Source: Neostapfia colusana (Eukaryota; Streptophyta; Magnoliopsida; Poales; Poaceae). Taken from it: a stretch of DNA of 64,000 bases. The DNA is taken from NCBI GenBank assembly GCA_030760725.1, contig JASWHV010000008.1, positions 45,208,057 to 45,272,056 of the forward strand. The letters are read 5' to 3'. This document shows, one piece after another, positions 12,315-25,114 of this stretch. The notes under the pieces were generated by a model. That model saw only the letters and a list, made by a program, of their open reading frames with translations. It was not told the DNA's origin and searched no databases. Every line of letters begins with the position of its first letter. The stretch's first letter is position 1. Both the position numbers and the translations under genes were made by a program.

Positions 12315-15300
12315 TGTAAAAGTCCCAAAAACGTGAATGCAAAGAAATGTGGGATTGAACGTCATCGTGTTTCTGGTTCATGAAAAATGGGACTTACAAA
12401 AAACTTTCTCAAATGTGAGGGTATGCATGAGGTCTAAGCACATAGGTTCAAGCATTCATTTGAATGTGTTGGACCAAGGTGGAGATAAACTCATGAGTAG
12501 TCATACATGTGTATGAGAAAGAACAAAAATAAGACCTTTTAGACTCCAAATGCTCACCTCAAAGTGCTGCCAAATTTTTGAACACACATGGAACCTCACA
12601 CAGTTGAAGGTGAGGAGAATACTGGTGGCAACTTCTGATTTGAGGGTAAGCTAAAAGGGAATGAATTATGCTCATGTTGAGTTCATGCTGAATTCAAACA
12701 TGTTAAGGCAAGGGAATGACTCGAGTTATGTCACATGATATGATAAACTCAAACATGGACATGTGGGGAGAGCAAAAATCTTCTTTAGCTCCTACTGAAC
12801 ACATGTTAACCTAGGGAAGAATTTCACTCCCAAAAATCTAACTCATAGGCACATTCTCTATGAGCAGAGGGGAGGGAAGTTTAAACCCATTTTTGAACCC
12901 TTGCAAAGACTTCATGTTCAGATGGTCCAAAAGCATATATGTGAGATGACCATTGCAGTCCTCAGGTATTGAAGAGCTTAAGTTCCAAAACGGGAGGGAT
13001 TTTAAGCTCGTATACCATTTGTTCAAAGCATTGCTTGAGATCGCCTTCAAATTCAAATTTGAGGGGCATGGTCCAAAACTGAACTTTTGAGGGTCAGCTT
13101 GGGGCCAAGGTTGATCAAGCATGGGCTAGGAGCAAACTAAAGTGTTCACCCAAATTCAGATGGGTCATCACCAAAGAGGACTTAAATTTCAGTTTGAATT
13201 AAATGGTTTACTTCAAGGCAAAGAAGGCCCTTTCCAAAAACGAAATTCAAACTGTTGTTTGAAAATTTGTATTTGCAATGGCCAACTTAAGGATCAGATG
13301 ACATATTTGAATTCCTCAGGTCCAAATTATGAGGGAGAGAAATTTTGAGAAAATTTGGAGGTGCTTTGATATGTATATCAAGGGGGCTTGTAAATTTCCT
13401 CTAAATTTGAATTCAAATTTGAAACTGAGGCACAACTTGTCAAATGGCTTTTGAATTTGAGCTACATATGAGTGAAGTTTGCAATGTGCCAAAAATCTGG
13501 AGATATTTGAGAAAGAAACTTGGTGGGGCCCAATTGTCATAGAAGAGGAGGAAATTTAGCACCTAAGTCTTGCTCTCGGGTTAGACTGAGCTCCCGGCGC
13601 CACCGAGGCAGCAGCCACCGCCACCTCCTGCTCGAGCTGCCCCCCCCACGCGCGGGTGCCAGAGGCGGTTCACCCGGTGCCTATCCTTCCCACCGAGGCA
13701 AACACGAAGTTCTTCACTCGTGCTCGCGGCTTTCTTCTGCTTCCGCGCCCAAAAAGCAGCCGCCGGCGATGCCTCTGCTTCCTTCAGTTTCCCACCAGCT
13801 CACACGCCCGGTTTCTCGAGCCGTCCACACAAAAAGGGAGCACTAGTGAGTGTACAAGATCCTCCACAGCTCGGCCCCGACATTCCTTGCTCGTGGGGCG
13901 GCCAATTCAACGATCAACGCGAGGTACTGAAGCTCACCGGCGAAAAGGCAACTCGGGTCACCGTGGGCAGCTCATACCGAGGAGTTTCACGGCCGAGCAT
14001 GCACCCGCTGAGATGCGCCGGGACTTCACGCTGCTCTCCTCCGAGTTTCAGCTCGAGCCGTGCAACATAGCTCGGGAATTTCAAGTTTTCCTCTCGGACG
14101 AGGAAAACCTACCCGCGGGTAAGAGTTTCAGAAATCGACGCTTAATTCTCGGTTAAAGTTGTTCATTTTGCGCACACAGGAGCTAGAGAGGATAGGGAAC
14201 CTTTTTCCTTCACAACTATAGCTTAGCAGTGAGTAGGGGCAGCTAATTTCGAGTTTGTCCATCGGCGGCCATGGGGGGAATGCGCGGTCGCACGGTGACA
14301 ACCGGTTTGGCGCCGTTTCCGAGCCAGGTTGAGGCCGAGCCGAGCTTGCCTGACCTCCACTGATGCTTTAGAGCGGATCCGCCAAACGTTTGGCGGGCTA
14401 GGGTGCTCGGGCCATGGCGCCAAAGCTGTAACGAAAGGTGCGCACGTCGCCGACCGGTTTCCGGTCACCAGCAGCCCGAGATCAACGCACCAGTGGATTG
14501 GTCGTCCCTGAAAACCCCCAGGCGGCAAGTATCGAGCCGGAAGACGGCCGGGAAGCTAACTCCAGCGAGCCCCGACGAGTTTCTGGCGAGGGGGCGGCGC
14601 GGAAAAAAAAACGGCTCGGGGAAGAAGACGACCGGCGGGTCCCACGTGTCAGTGGCGGAAAAAATAAATCCACGATCAGCTGCGGCCCCGGGATCCTTTG
14701 CGACAACGCGGGCATGAGTCTGTGACCCCGTGTGGCTTAGCTCCGGCAACCGACACGTGTTGGATGGACCCACCGTCAGAGTTTGAACATTTCCCGGATT
14801 AATTTAAATTCCAGATTTGGTTCAAACTTTAGGACCTCATAACTTTTGCTAGGGAGCTCCAAATTTAGTGATTCAAATTGGGTTGGATTCATGATGAAAA
14901 ACTCTATCCAAATATGCAACCCAATTTGTATGAAAAGCAATAGGAAATTCTGGAGAATTCTTTAAACTTTTTAGCAAAAGAATTTTTGAGGGAGTTTGGT
15001 TCATCCAAAATTCCCCAAATTTTGCCAGGATATTCTTTAGGATAGTAGGAGACTCCTGTAAAAGTCTAAGCTCATTTGGAGTTCATTTAGTTAGGATAAT
15101 TCTAATTCCAAGTTTCTGCATTCAAATAAATACAGAAACTTTTTTAGGAATTTCCAAAACATGGAAATTCAGTTCTAGCCATCCCTTAGCTCCAAAAATC
15201 CTAGGAAAATTCGTGCATACTCCCTGAGCTAGGTATGAAAGTATAGTTCACTTGAGTTTGCATGAAAGTGCAAAGTTATTCAGAATTAATTCCTCTTTGC

Positions 15301-17161
15301 CTAAATGCGTAGGGAATTGTTCTGGGTGATCCACTTAATGAAATATTCTGAATTTTGGTCCAGAGGACTTTCTTGTGACAAGTAACTCACAAGAAAATTT
15401 CCAGCTCCATTGGAGACCTGGATCAGTAGTGTTCTGTTCAACCATCACTTGATCCCCACCCAAGTGATGAAACACCACTCATCACTTGATCTTAGTAACT
15501 AAACACAAACACAAATCACTAGCACCAGTGTCATTTTAAATTTTTAAACAAAGTTCCAGTTTTAAACTTGTCTTTAGAACTTGTTAGCCAAAGTTTTATA
15601 ACTAAACATATGTGCATGTTCATAACGTGTAGTGATTAAACATGGATACGTGAAGAGTGGATCAAGGAGCAAGAAGGGCAGACATTAAGCTTCAAGTCAG
15701 CATCAGCAACTAACTTCAAACTTATCTGACTTTAGTCACCTTCAAAATCAAGGCAAGCCCCGGTTTGCATTTAAGTTGTTTCCTAAAGTTTTTACTTTGT
15801 TCACTACTATGGGTCAAAGTTTGTATGTGCATTAGGTCAAGGATGTTTTATACTCCACTTGCATAACCAAAACATGAACCCTGAGGCCAAGGGTAGCATT
15901 GTGTGATCACTGTAGAATAAGGCCATGCTAAATAGACTACGGTATCCGGTAGAAGACGAGTAGTTGGAATCTACTCGCGAGCTATAGTTTAGAATATCAT
16001 AAGTGTGGTTGGGAAAGGAAGCAAACTAAAGTTTACATTTCTAAAGACGAGACCGGGCAGAGGGGTTAGGCAGCAACAAGACGAGGTCTTGGTCGAGTAG
16101 ATCTGCCTGTGTCGGTTAAGGACCGATGCGTGTGCCGCGTCCAGGAGCAAGTATTGAGTTGTGTAACGGATGCTTACTGATATATGGGAACCAGGAAACC
16201 GATGTACCAGGTTCACTGGATTGTAGAGGCATACCACATCGTCTCGTTAGACCTATGAGCCCGAGACGGCGCGACCGGTTCTACAGTTTAGTGTCTTGAG
16301 AAAGGTTGCCACATACGACGTAATGAAGGACGCCAGAGTTGGGTCTTCAGAGGCGGGCGTGTGTCGAGTTATCCGGGTAGTGTTTGATTCGAATCACCAT
16401 CCCTCGCGGTTATTGAGTACCGCTTGCTCCCATATTGTGACGTAGTTAATCAACTTGTGTGGATACAGTTTGCAAAAGTATAATTGCTGCTATGATTATG
16501 TTAAAGTTGCATGAAAACCATGTTTGAAGTAGAGATAGAGCTAACTAAAGTTATTTTCTACCTTGGGGCAAGTAACATTGGAATGAAGCGTTTCTTGTTT
16601 TATTGTGGAGTTCCAATGTTGCTGATCGCAAGGTCACTACTATTATGGCTAAAATGTGAAAAGTTAAGGATGAACTTGTAGGCGAGTCTTTTCGCAAATG
16701 ACAGGCTTAAGTCATAGGTTACTTTCATGTAGAGTTTCATGACTTAGGAGAGACGGTTAAGCCTTGCTAAGCCTTTGTGCTCACTCTTGCTATATAAGTG
16801 GTTTTGCAGGTAAACTTCGACGCTATAAAGAAGGTTGTGCGGTGAGACTCGGAAACTTCCGAGGCATGTCACACTTGGAGAACCTAGCCGCTGCCATGTC
16901 TTGGGAGCTAGCGAGAGGAGTCCGCGGGCTGGACCTCTTCTCGAGTGCTTTGTAGATACTCGACGTGAGCTGTTATAGACTTCCACTGTAGTTATTTTAT
17001 GTGAATTATTTACATAGAACAATTTGTAAGCTTCCGCTTTTGATTTATGTAATACATTGTTCCTTATATGTGTGGTGTTCGGTGCCGCATAACACGGCAC
17101 CACCCAATGCGATCCCCGGGCGAGGCGGCACGGCCCCATGATGGGGGTCGGGCCCCCCTCA
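12315..17161 (+). repeat. T2: 5' LTR, 4847 bp
   Basis: TGTAAAAGTCCC ... GGGCCCCCCTCA, almost identical to the copy at 19846-24701. Few substitutions are visible in any block compared, so T2 is younger than T1. Contents: a GC-rich block at 13560-14780 with a GT donor-like site (CGCGGGTAAG near 14119), the 19-bp motif at 15752-15770, hairpins at 15957-15977 and 16574-16620, CTATATAAG near 16790 and TTTTGCAG ending at 16809. Several ORFs of 100-166 codons occur in the GC block, but most are interrupted or changed in the other LTR, so I do not call them genes. Confidence 0.93.
16574..16620 (+). other. Conserved LTR stem-loop, T2 left copy
   Basis: AACATTGGAA (16574-16583) and TTCCAATGTT (16611-16620) are perfect 10-bp inverted arms around the conserved loop, which here carries one change (GTTTTATTG). 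Confidence 0.7.
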
Positions 17162-17164
17162 GCG

Positions 17165-17177
17165 TGATATCAGAGCC
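17165..17177 (+). promoter_or_regulatory. T2 primer-binding site
   Basis: TGATATCAGAGCC begins 3 nt after the LTR end. It is one base from the usual initiator tRNA-Met site TGGTATCAGAGCC. Confidence 0.8.
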
Positions 17178-18860
17178 GCGTTGGTAATAGCACACGGAGT
17201 AAGGATTGTATTACGACAAAAACTTAGGATACGGTGAGGAAACGGTATTTGGCCCACATAAGGACTATAGTAGTATAGTTACTCAAAGTGGCATTGCTAA
17301 CTTACTTGTTATAATTCTGAATTTTGATTATGTTCTGACGCACCTACGTTCTGGTAAGAATGGTAAGGAACGCCACCAAAAGCAATTCAATTTCGGTTAG
17401 CTCCCCTGACGAGGAAAGTGGTTCAGGGATAGGTCTCACAGCTTGGTGTGAGACGTCAATATGAAACTCTTGGACTCTTCATGTTCCTGAGTTCATATGA
17501 AACGCTGATCCCTAGCGTGCATTAGGCAAGTAAGTGGAGACCCTATCGCGTGGTCAGTAATGCGAGAGTGTGTTCGTCTGGAAATAGCCCAGGAGGACAT
17601 ACGCAGCGCTTGCCATCGTCGTGCGCTGCAGGGCAGTAGGTGGTATCCGTTGGGTTGATAACATTCCAAAACGTGATCACCCGTTCATGACATACTCGGG
17701 TTCCCCGTCGTGTGGTGTTGAAACACGATCACGTGCCTTGAGACGTGGCTTAACTCAAGGACGGCCGTATGACAATGATACGGGCGTTTGTATTTACTTT
17801 CAAATATGGAACTGCCTGTAATGAAACAACCTTTGAGTGCACCACTATTGAGTGTTCTTCTGCAGGTACTAACCACGTACGTATCCCGTGTAGTACACGT
17901 GTGCGAGAGACCGTCTTAGTGCCATTGATAATATGTATATGCCGGTATAATCCGGGTAGGATTTTCTTTTGGTGAGGTAACGTAGTACAGACATGATTCT
18001 TACGATGCATCAACACCGTACTAAACATATAATCCTCTTCCCTAAGAAGAAATGAGTCATGAACTAACTTTCAACTAAAAATGGAAGTTTGAGACAAATA
18101 TTAGTTACTGAACTCTTATTTTGAGCTAAGATTCAAATGAGAGTATAACTAGGTGTCAAAGTTTTCAAAAATAGAGTGCTCTGTTTCTGGCAGAAGTTCT
18201 TGCTGGACTGTAACAGGGCATAACTCTGAGTAGATTGACCCAATTAAGGTGTATGATACAGTTCTGGAAGGAGTTTGAAGTGCTCTACAACTTCTTTGTA
18301 GACCTCCAGAATAAAATCACACGTTAAGTGGGTGAAAAGTTCAGTTGAAGGTAAACTGTTCAAAACCAGGACAGTAGCAAAAACCTCTCTGGGCCTTTCT
18401 GTTTTTAAGCCATAACTTTCTGTAGAAAAATCCTTAAGGAGCCTATGATACACCGTTGGAAAGGTTATGAAATGTGCAACATTGTTGTAGTTCAGAGTTT
18501 GCGCAGATTCTTATTGTAATTTCATACACAACTGTGATAAAAGGAGCCACATACAAAGAAGATGCTGGCAGATTTTATCCAGGAATTCTGTCAATTTGAA
18601 AAATCATAAATTTTAATCTAGAGCTGATCCGAAGGCACATGAATACTCGTTGGAAAGATGCTGAAGTTAACTTTAACTTTGGTATTCGACTTGAGTTATG
18701 AAAATGCTGCTAAACTGATCAAAATCTGGGTAAAGACAGAAGAATCCATTCTGTACAGAAAAGAGGACTGGCTAGGCCTATACCACGAAAGTGATTAAAT
18801 TCTAGGATAGTCCGGTGGGACGTGAATATCCAATGTGTTCCGATAAGTTACCGGGAAATG
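17178..18860 (+). other. T2: untranslated leader
   Basis: About 1.7 kb with no supported coding sequence. The first half parallels the T1 leader. The second half contains ATGAATACTCGTTGGAAAGATG near 18638, matching the T1 leader near 24715. It runs straight into an RT fragment near 18870 with no gag. Confidence 0.75.
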
Positions 18861-19790
18861 CCGGCTAACGGGACGTCAAGTTAAAGATTGAACTAGCACC
18901 GGAAACAGCACCGATTTCACGAAGGCCGTATAAGATGGCACCTGACAAACTGGCGGAGTTGAAGGAGCAACTAAGTGCACTTATGAGCAACGGTTTTACA
19001 CAACCAAGTTTATCACCTTGGGGTTGCTCTGCGCTATTGGTTAAAAAGAGCAATGAGCCACTAAGATAAAGTGTTAATTCTCGTGTACTCAATGCCGTCA
19101 CTATGAAGGGCAATGAGGGTACTCTATGGTTTAAAGACCATATAGTTATACCTCGTAATATGAAGCTCTATACTGCCGGAAATGTCGCACACCACTGAAG
19201 TGGTGTGAGTATGGCAGAAGAGTACTGATCGGGTTTGGTTAGTCAACAAAGACAATGTCCGAGTTCGAACGGTAAAAGCGAACTTGGAGGCTGTTCAATC
19301 CCGAAAGAAAAATCATGATGGTCAAAGGCTTAGACCGTTGCGTTTCGATGGCGGAGAACATGTGTCTTTACGTGTCTCCGATGAAAGGAATTCATCGGTC
19401 GGATGTAAAGGGGGGATTTTGCTCCCCGAGCCTTAGGTCCATTTGCTATCGAAGAAAGGTGTGGAACCATAACTTACCGGCTGGAACTACCGGCAAGCCT
19501 TGCTGCCATTCAGGACATATTCCATATGTCACAGCTACGGAAGTACTTTAAAGCTACCATCGCTGTCCACACCGAAGAAATTGACTAGTTGCAGCCGGAT
19601 CGTACCTACACCGAGCGACCGGTTCAGACTATCGATGAAAAGAATCCGGAACACCTGGAATCAGATATTTAGATTTTACCAGGTGCCGTGGGGTAGTCAT
19701 ACCACGGAAGAAACAACATGGAGGGCAAAGATTACCTCCGCATGAACTATCCGGAATTTTTATTATCATACCACTTGGCATTACCTCTCC
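18861..19790 (+). pseudogene. T2: collapsed pol remnant (RT N-terminus joined to integrase C-terminus)
   Basis: Plus-strand remnant with many stops and frame changes. First comes the start of RT (KIELAPETAPISRRPYKMAP, KLAELKEQLSALMSNGF, SPWGCSALLVKK) to about 19100. Next is a short piece like the region before the integrase zinc finger (GTLWFKDHIVIPRNMKL, about 19115-19175). Last come the integrase C-terminus and chromodomain-like end (CGTITYRLELPASLAAIQDIFHMSQLRKY, TYTERPVQTIDEK). Most of RT, RNase H and the integrase core is missing. With no gag, T2 cannot move on its own. The near-identical LTRs and clean TSD suggest it was moved by enzymes of a related element, or lost its body after insertion. 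Confidence 0.85.
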
Positions 19791-19832
19791 CGTCTCGTTC
19801 TCCTATTGGAATCTTGGGACGAGATTCTTTTT

Positions 19833-19845
19833 AAGGGGGGAGGAA
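19833..19845 (+). promoter_or_regulatory. T2 polypurine tract
   Basis: AAGGGGGGAGGAA immediately before the right LTR. This is the usual plus-strand primer site. Confidence 0.88.
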
Positions 19846-22800
19846 TGTAAAAGTCCCAAAAACGTGAATGCAAAGAAATGTGGGATTGAATGTCATCGTG
19901 TTTCTGGTTCATGAGAAATGGGACTTACAAAAAACTTTCTCACATGTGAGGGTATGCATGAGGTCCAAGCACATAGGTTCAAGCATTCATTTGAATGTGT
20001 TGGACCAAGGTGGAGATAAACTCATGAGTAGTCATACATGTGTATGAGAAAGAACAAAAATAAGACCTTTTAGACTCCAAATGCTCACCTCAATGTGCTG
20101 CCAAATTTTTGAACACACACAGAACCTCACACAGTTGAAGGTGAGGAGAATAATGGTGGCAACTTCTGATTTGAGGGTAAGCTAAAAGGGAATGAATTAT
20201 GCTCATGTTGAGTTCATGCTGAATTCAAACATGTTAAGGCAAGGGAATGACTCGAGTTATGTCACATGATATGATAAACTCAAACATGGACATGTGGGAA
20301 GAGCAAAAATCTTCTTTAGCTCCTACTGAACACATGTTAACCTAGGGAAGAATTTCACTCCAAAAAATCTAACTCATAGGCACATTCTCTATGAGCAGAG
20401 GGGAGGGAAGTTTAAACCCATTTTTGAACCCTTGCAAAGCCTTCATGTTCAGATGGTCCAAAAGCATATATGTGAGATGACCATTGCAGTCCTCAGGTAT
20501 TGAAGAGCTTAAGTTCCAAAATGGGAGGGAGTTTAAGCTCATATACCATTTGTTCAAAGCATTGCTTGAGATCGCCTTCAAATTCAAATTTGAGGGGCAT
20601 GGTCCAAAACTGAACTTGTGAGGGTCAGCTTGGGGCCAAGGTTGATCAAGCATGGGCTAGGAGCAAACTAAAGTGTTCACCCAAATTCAGATGGGTCATC
20701 ACCAAAGAGGACTTAAATTTCAGTTTGAATTAAATGGTTTACATCAAGGCAAAGAAGGCCCTTTCCAAAAAGGAAATTCAAACTGTTGTTTGAAAATTTG
20801 TATTTGCAATGGCCAACTTAAGGATCAGATGGCATATTTGAATTCCTCAGGTCCAAATTATGAGGGAGACAAATTTTGAGGAAATTTGGAGGTGCTTTGA
20901 TATGTATAGCAAGGGGGCTTGTAAATTTCCTCTAAATTTGAATTCAAATTTGAAACTGAGGCACAACTTGTCAAATTGTCAAATGGCTTTTGAATTTGAG
21001 CTCCATATGAGTGAAGTTTGCAATGTGCCAAAAATCTGGAGATATTTGAGAAAGAAACTTGGTGGGGCCCAATTGTCATAGAGGAGGAGGAAACTTAGCA
21101 CCTAAGTCTTGCTCTCGGGTTAGACCGATCTCCCGGCGCCACCGAGACAGCAGCCACTGCCACCTCCTGCTCGAGCTGCCCCCCCCACGCGCGGGCGCCA
21201 GAGGCGGTTCACCCGGTTCCTATCCTTCCCACCGAGGCAAACACGAAGTTCTTCACTCGTGCTCGCGGCTTTCTTCTGCTTCCGCGCCCGAAAAGCAGCC
21301 GCCGACGACGCCTCTGCTTCCTTCAGTTGCCCACCAGCTCGCACGCCCGGTTTCTCGAGCCGTCCACACAAAAAATTGAGCGATAGCGAGTGTACAAGAT
21401 CCTCCACAGCTCGGCCCCGACATTCCTGGCTCGTGGGGCGCCCAATTCAACGATCAACGCGAGGTACTAAAGTTCACCGGTGAAAAGGCAACTCGGGTCA
21501 CAGTGGGCAGCTCATACCGAGGAGTTTCACCACCGAGCAAGCACCCGGCGAGATGCGCCGGGACTTCACGCTGCTCTCCCCCGAGTTTCAGCTCGAGCCG
21601 TGCAACATAGCTCGGGAATTTCAAGTTTTCCTCTCGGACGAGGAAAACCTACCCGCGGGTAAGAGTTTCAGAAATCGACGCTTAATTCTCGGTTAAAGTT
21701 GTTCATTTTGCACAAACAGGAGCTAGAGAGGACAGGGAACCTTTTTCCTTCGCAACTATAGCTTAGAAGTGAGTAGGGGCAGCTAATTTCGAGTTCGTCC
21801 ATCGGCGGCCATGGCGGGAACGCGCGGGCGCACGGTGACAACCGGTTTGCCGCCGTTTCCGAGCCAGGTTGAGGCCGAGCCGAGCTTGCCTGACCTCCAC
21901 TGATGCTTTAGAGCGGATCCGCCGAACGTTTGGCGGGCTAGGGTGCTCGGGCCACGGCGCTGAAGCTGTACCGAAAGGTGCGCACGTCGCCGACCGGTTT
22001 CCGGTCACCAGCAGCCCGAGATCAACGCACCAGTGGATTGGTCGTCCCTGAAAACCCCCAGGCGGCAAGTATCGAGCCGGGAGACAGCCAGGAAGCCGAC
22101 TCCAGCGAGCCCCGACGAGTTTCCGGAGAGGGAGCGGCGCGGGAAAAAGAAAACGGCACGGGGAAGAAGACGACTGGCGGGTCCCACGTGTCAGTGGCGG
22201 AAAAAATAAATCCCGATCAGCAGTGGCCCCGGGATCCTTTGTGACAATGCGGGAATAAGTCTGTGACCCCGTGTGGCTTAGCTCCGGCAACCGACACGTG
22301 TTGGATGGACCCACCGTCAGAGTTTGAACATTTCCCGGATTAATTTGAATTCCAGATTTGGTTCAAACTTTAGGACCTCATAACTTTTGCTAGGGAGCTC
22401 CAAATTTAGTGATTCAAATTGGGTTGGATTAAAGATGAAAAACTATATCTAAATATGCAACCCAATTTGTATGAAACGCAATAGGAAATTCTGGAGAATT
22501 CTTTAAACTTTTTAGCAAAAGAATTTTTGAGGGAGTTTTGTTCATCCAAATTTCCCCAAATTTTGCCAGGATATTCTTTAGGATAGTAGGAGACTCCTGT
22601 AAAAGTTTCAGCTCATTTGGAGTTCATTTAGTTAGGATAATTCTAATTCCAAGTTTCTGCATTCAAATAAATACAGAAACATTTTCAGGAATTTCCAAAA
22701 TTTGGAAATTCAGTTCTAGCCATCCCTTAGCTCCAAAAATCCTAGGAAAATTCATGCATACTCCCTGAGTTAGGTATGAAATTATAGTTCACTTGAGTTT

Positions 22801-24701
22801 GCATGAAAGTGCAAAGTTATTCAGAATTAATTCCTCTTTGCCTAAATTCTTAGGGAATTGTTCTGGTGATCCACTTAATGAAATATTCTGAGTTTTGGTC
22901 CAGAGGACTTTCTTGTGACAAGTAACTCACAAGAAAATTGCCAGCTCCATTGGAGACCTGGATCAGTAGTGTTCTGTTCAACCATCACTTTATCCCCACC
23001 CAAGTGATGAAACCCCACTCGTCACTTGATCTTAGTACCTAAACACAAACCCAAACCACTAGTTCCAGTGTCATTTTAAATTCTTAAACAAAGTTCCAGT
23101 TTTAAACTTGTCTTTAGAACTTTTTAGCAAAAGTTTTACAACTAAACATATGTGCATGTTCATAACGTGTAGTGGTTAAACGTGGATACGTGAAGAGTGG
23201 ATCAAGGAGCAAGAAGGGCATACATTAAGCTTCAAGTCAGCATCAGCAACTAACTTCAAACTTATCTGACTTTAGTCACCTGCAAAACCAAGGCAAGCCC
23301 TGGTTTGCATTTAAGTTGTTTTCTAAAGTTTTTACTTTGTTCACTACTATGGGTCAAAGTTTGTATGTGCATTAGGTCAAGGATGTTTTATACTCCACTT
23401 GCATAATCCAAACATGAACCCTGAGGTCAAGGGTAGCATTGTGTCATCGCTGTAGAATAAGGCCATGCTAAGTAGACTAGGGCATCCGGTAGAAGACGAG
23501 TAGTTGGAATCTACTCACGAGCTATAGTTTAGAATATCATAAGTGTGGTTGGGAAAGGAAGCAAACTAAAGTTTACATTTCTAAAGATGAGACCGGGCAG
23601 AGGGGTTAGGCAGCGACAAGACGAGGTCTTGGTCGAGTAGCTCTGACCGTGTCGGTTAAGGACCGATGCGTGTGCCGCGTCCAGGAGCAAGTATTGTGTT
23701 GTGTACCGGATGCTTACTGATATATGGGAACCAGGAAACCAATGTACCAGGTTCACTGGATTGTAGAGGCATACCACATCGTCTCGTTAGACCTATGAGC
23801 ACGAGACGGCGCGACCGGTTCTACAGTTTAGTGTCCTGAGAAAGGTTGCCACATACGACGTAATGAAGGACGCCAGAGTTGGGTCTTCAGAGGCGGGCGT
23901 ATGTGTCGAGTTATCCGAGTAGTGTTTGATTCGAATCACTGTCCCTCGCGGTTATTGAGTACCGCTTGCTCCCATGTTGTGACGTAGTTAATCAACTTGT
24001 GTGGAAACAGTTTGCAAAAGTATAATTGCTGCTATGATTATGTTAAAGTTGCATGAAAACCATGTTTGAAGTAGAGATAGAGCTAACTAAAGTTATTTTC
24101 TACCTTGGGGCAAGTAACATTGGAATGAAGCGTTTCTTGTTTGATTGTGGAGTTCCAATGTTGCTGATTGCAAGGTCACTACTATTATGGCTAAAATGTG
24201 AAAGTTAAGGATGAACTCGTAGGCGAGTCTTTTCGCAAATGACAGGCTTAAGTCATAGGTTACTTTCATGTAGAGTTTCATGACTTAGTAGAGACGGTTA
24301 AGCCTTGCTGAGCCTTTGTGCTCACTCTTGCTATATAAGTGGTTTTGCAGGTAAACTTCGACGCTATAAAGAAGCTTGTCCGGTGAGACTCGGAAACTTC
24401 CGAGGCATGTCACACTTGGAGAACCTAGCCGCTGCCATGTCTTGGGGTCTAGCGAGAGGAGTCCGCGGGCTGGACCTCTTCTCGAGTGCTTTGTAGATAC
24501 TCGATGTGAGCTTTATAGACTTCCACTGTAGTTATTTTATGTAAATTATTTACAAAGAACAATTTGTAAGCTTCCGCTTTTGATTTATGTAATACATTGT
24601 TCCTTATATATGTGCTGTTCGGTGCCGCATAACACGGCACCACCCAATGCGATCCCCGGGCGAGGCGGCACGGCCCCGTGATCGGGGTCGGGCCCCCCTC
24701 A
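19846..24701 (+). repeat. T2: 3' LTR, 4856 bp
   Basis: Right copy of the T2 LTR, TGTAAAAGTCCC to GGGCCCCCCTCA. It shows small differences from the left copy (for example a repeated TCAAATTG near 20980 and single-base changes), the same GC-rich block (21060-22320), the 19-bp motif at 23292-23310 and hairpins at 23497-23517 and 24116-24162. The minus-strand ORF at 21763-22314 is broken into two in the left LTR and is not called. Confidence 0.93.
24116..24162 (+). other. Conserved LTR stem-loop, T2 right copy
   Basis: AACATTGGAA / TTCCAATGTT, 10 perfect pairs, loop GCGTTTCTTGTTTGATTGTG. Confidence 0.7.
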
Positions 24702-24706
24702 GATAT
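24702..24706. repeat. Target-site duplication GATAT, right side of T2
   Basis: Matches 12310-12314. The T1 leader continues from here. Confidence 0.9.
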
Positions 24707-25114
24707 GATGGCAAATAAATACTAGTTGGAAAGATATTGAAGTTAACTATAACTTTGATATTCGACTTTAGACATGAAGCTGCCATTTTCACATTCAAAT
24801 TCTGGGACTAAAACCTATTGGTCAATCTGAACGGAGTAGTGCTTATTGCCTATGTAACTTAGGACTTGTTTGTGGACAGGGATGTCTTAGACTTCTCTAA
24901 GATCCATAACATGTTCTTGAGTTATTTTTCAGTTTTGCCTTCTAATGGAATTAAGGGTTTGGGCAAACTTGCTCACGTTTGATAGATTTCAGAATTGTAA
25001 AAACCCTGATTAGATTGTGTAGTGCTGCAATATCTATGTGATGCTTTTACTGTTATGTTTTCAATTCAAGTTGAGTTTAAACTTTGAATTTTAACCATAA
25101 ATTCCTCTTGCAGC
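24707..25114 (+). other. T1: untranslated leader, second part, ending in a 3' splice-site-like sequence
   Basis: Continuation of the T1 leader after T2. The final bases read ATTCCTCTTGCAG, then C, then the gag ATG at 25115: a pyrimidine-rich stretch and CAG that fits a plant intron acceptor. Whether it is used cannot be told from sequence. Confidence 0.6.

Noticed and set aside
13520..14156. ORFs of 108-166 codons in the T2 left LTR
   Set aside because: In the nearly identical right LTR the equivalent frames are interrupted, so they are not under coding constraint.
16785..16800. CTATATAAG in the T2 LTR as the LTR promoter TATA box
   Set aside because: It is absent at the same place in the T0, T1 and T5 LTRs and overlaps the stretch before TTTTGCAG, so a general promoter role is not supported.
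21763..22314. Minus-strand 183-codon ORF in the T2 right LTR
   Set aside because: The left LTR equivalent is split by stops and small indels; it is GC-driven chance.
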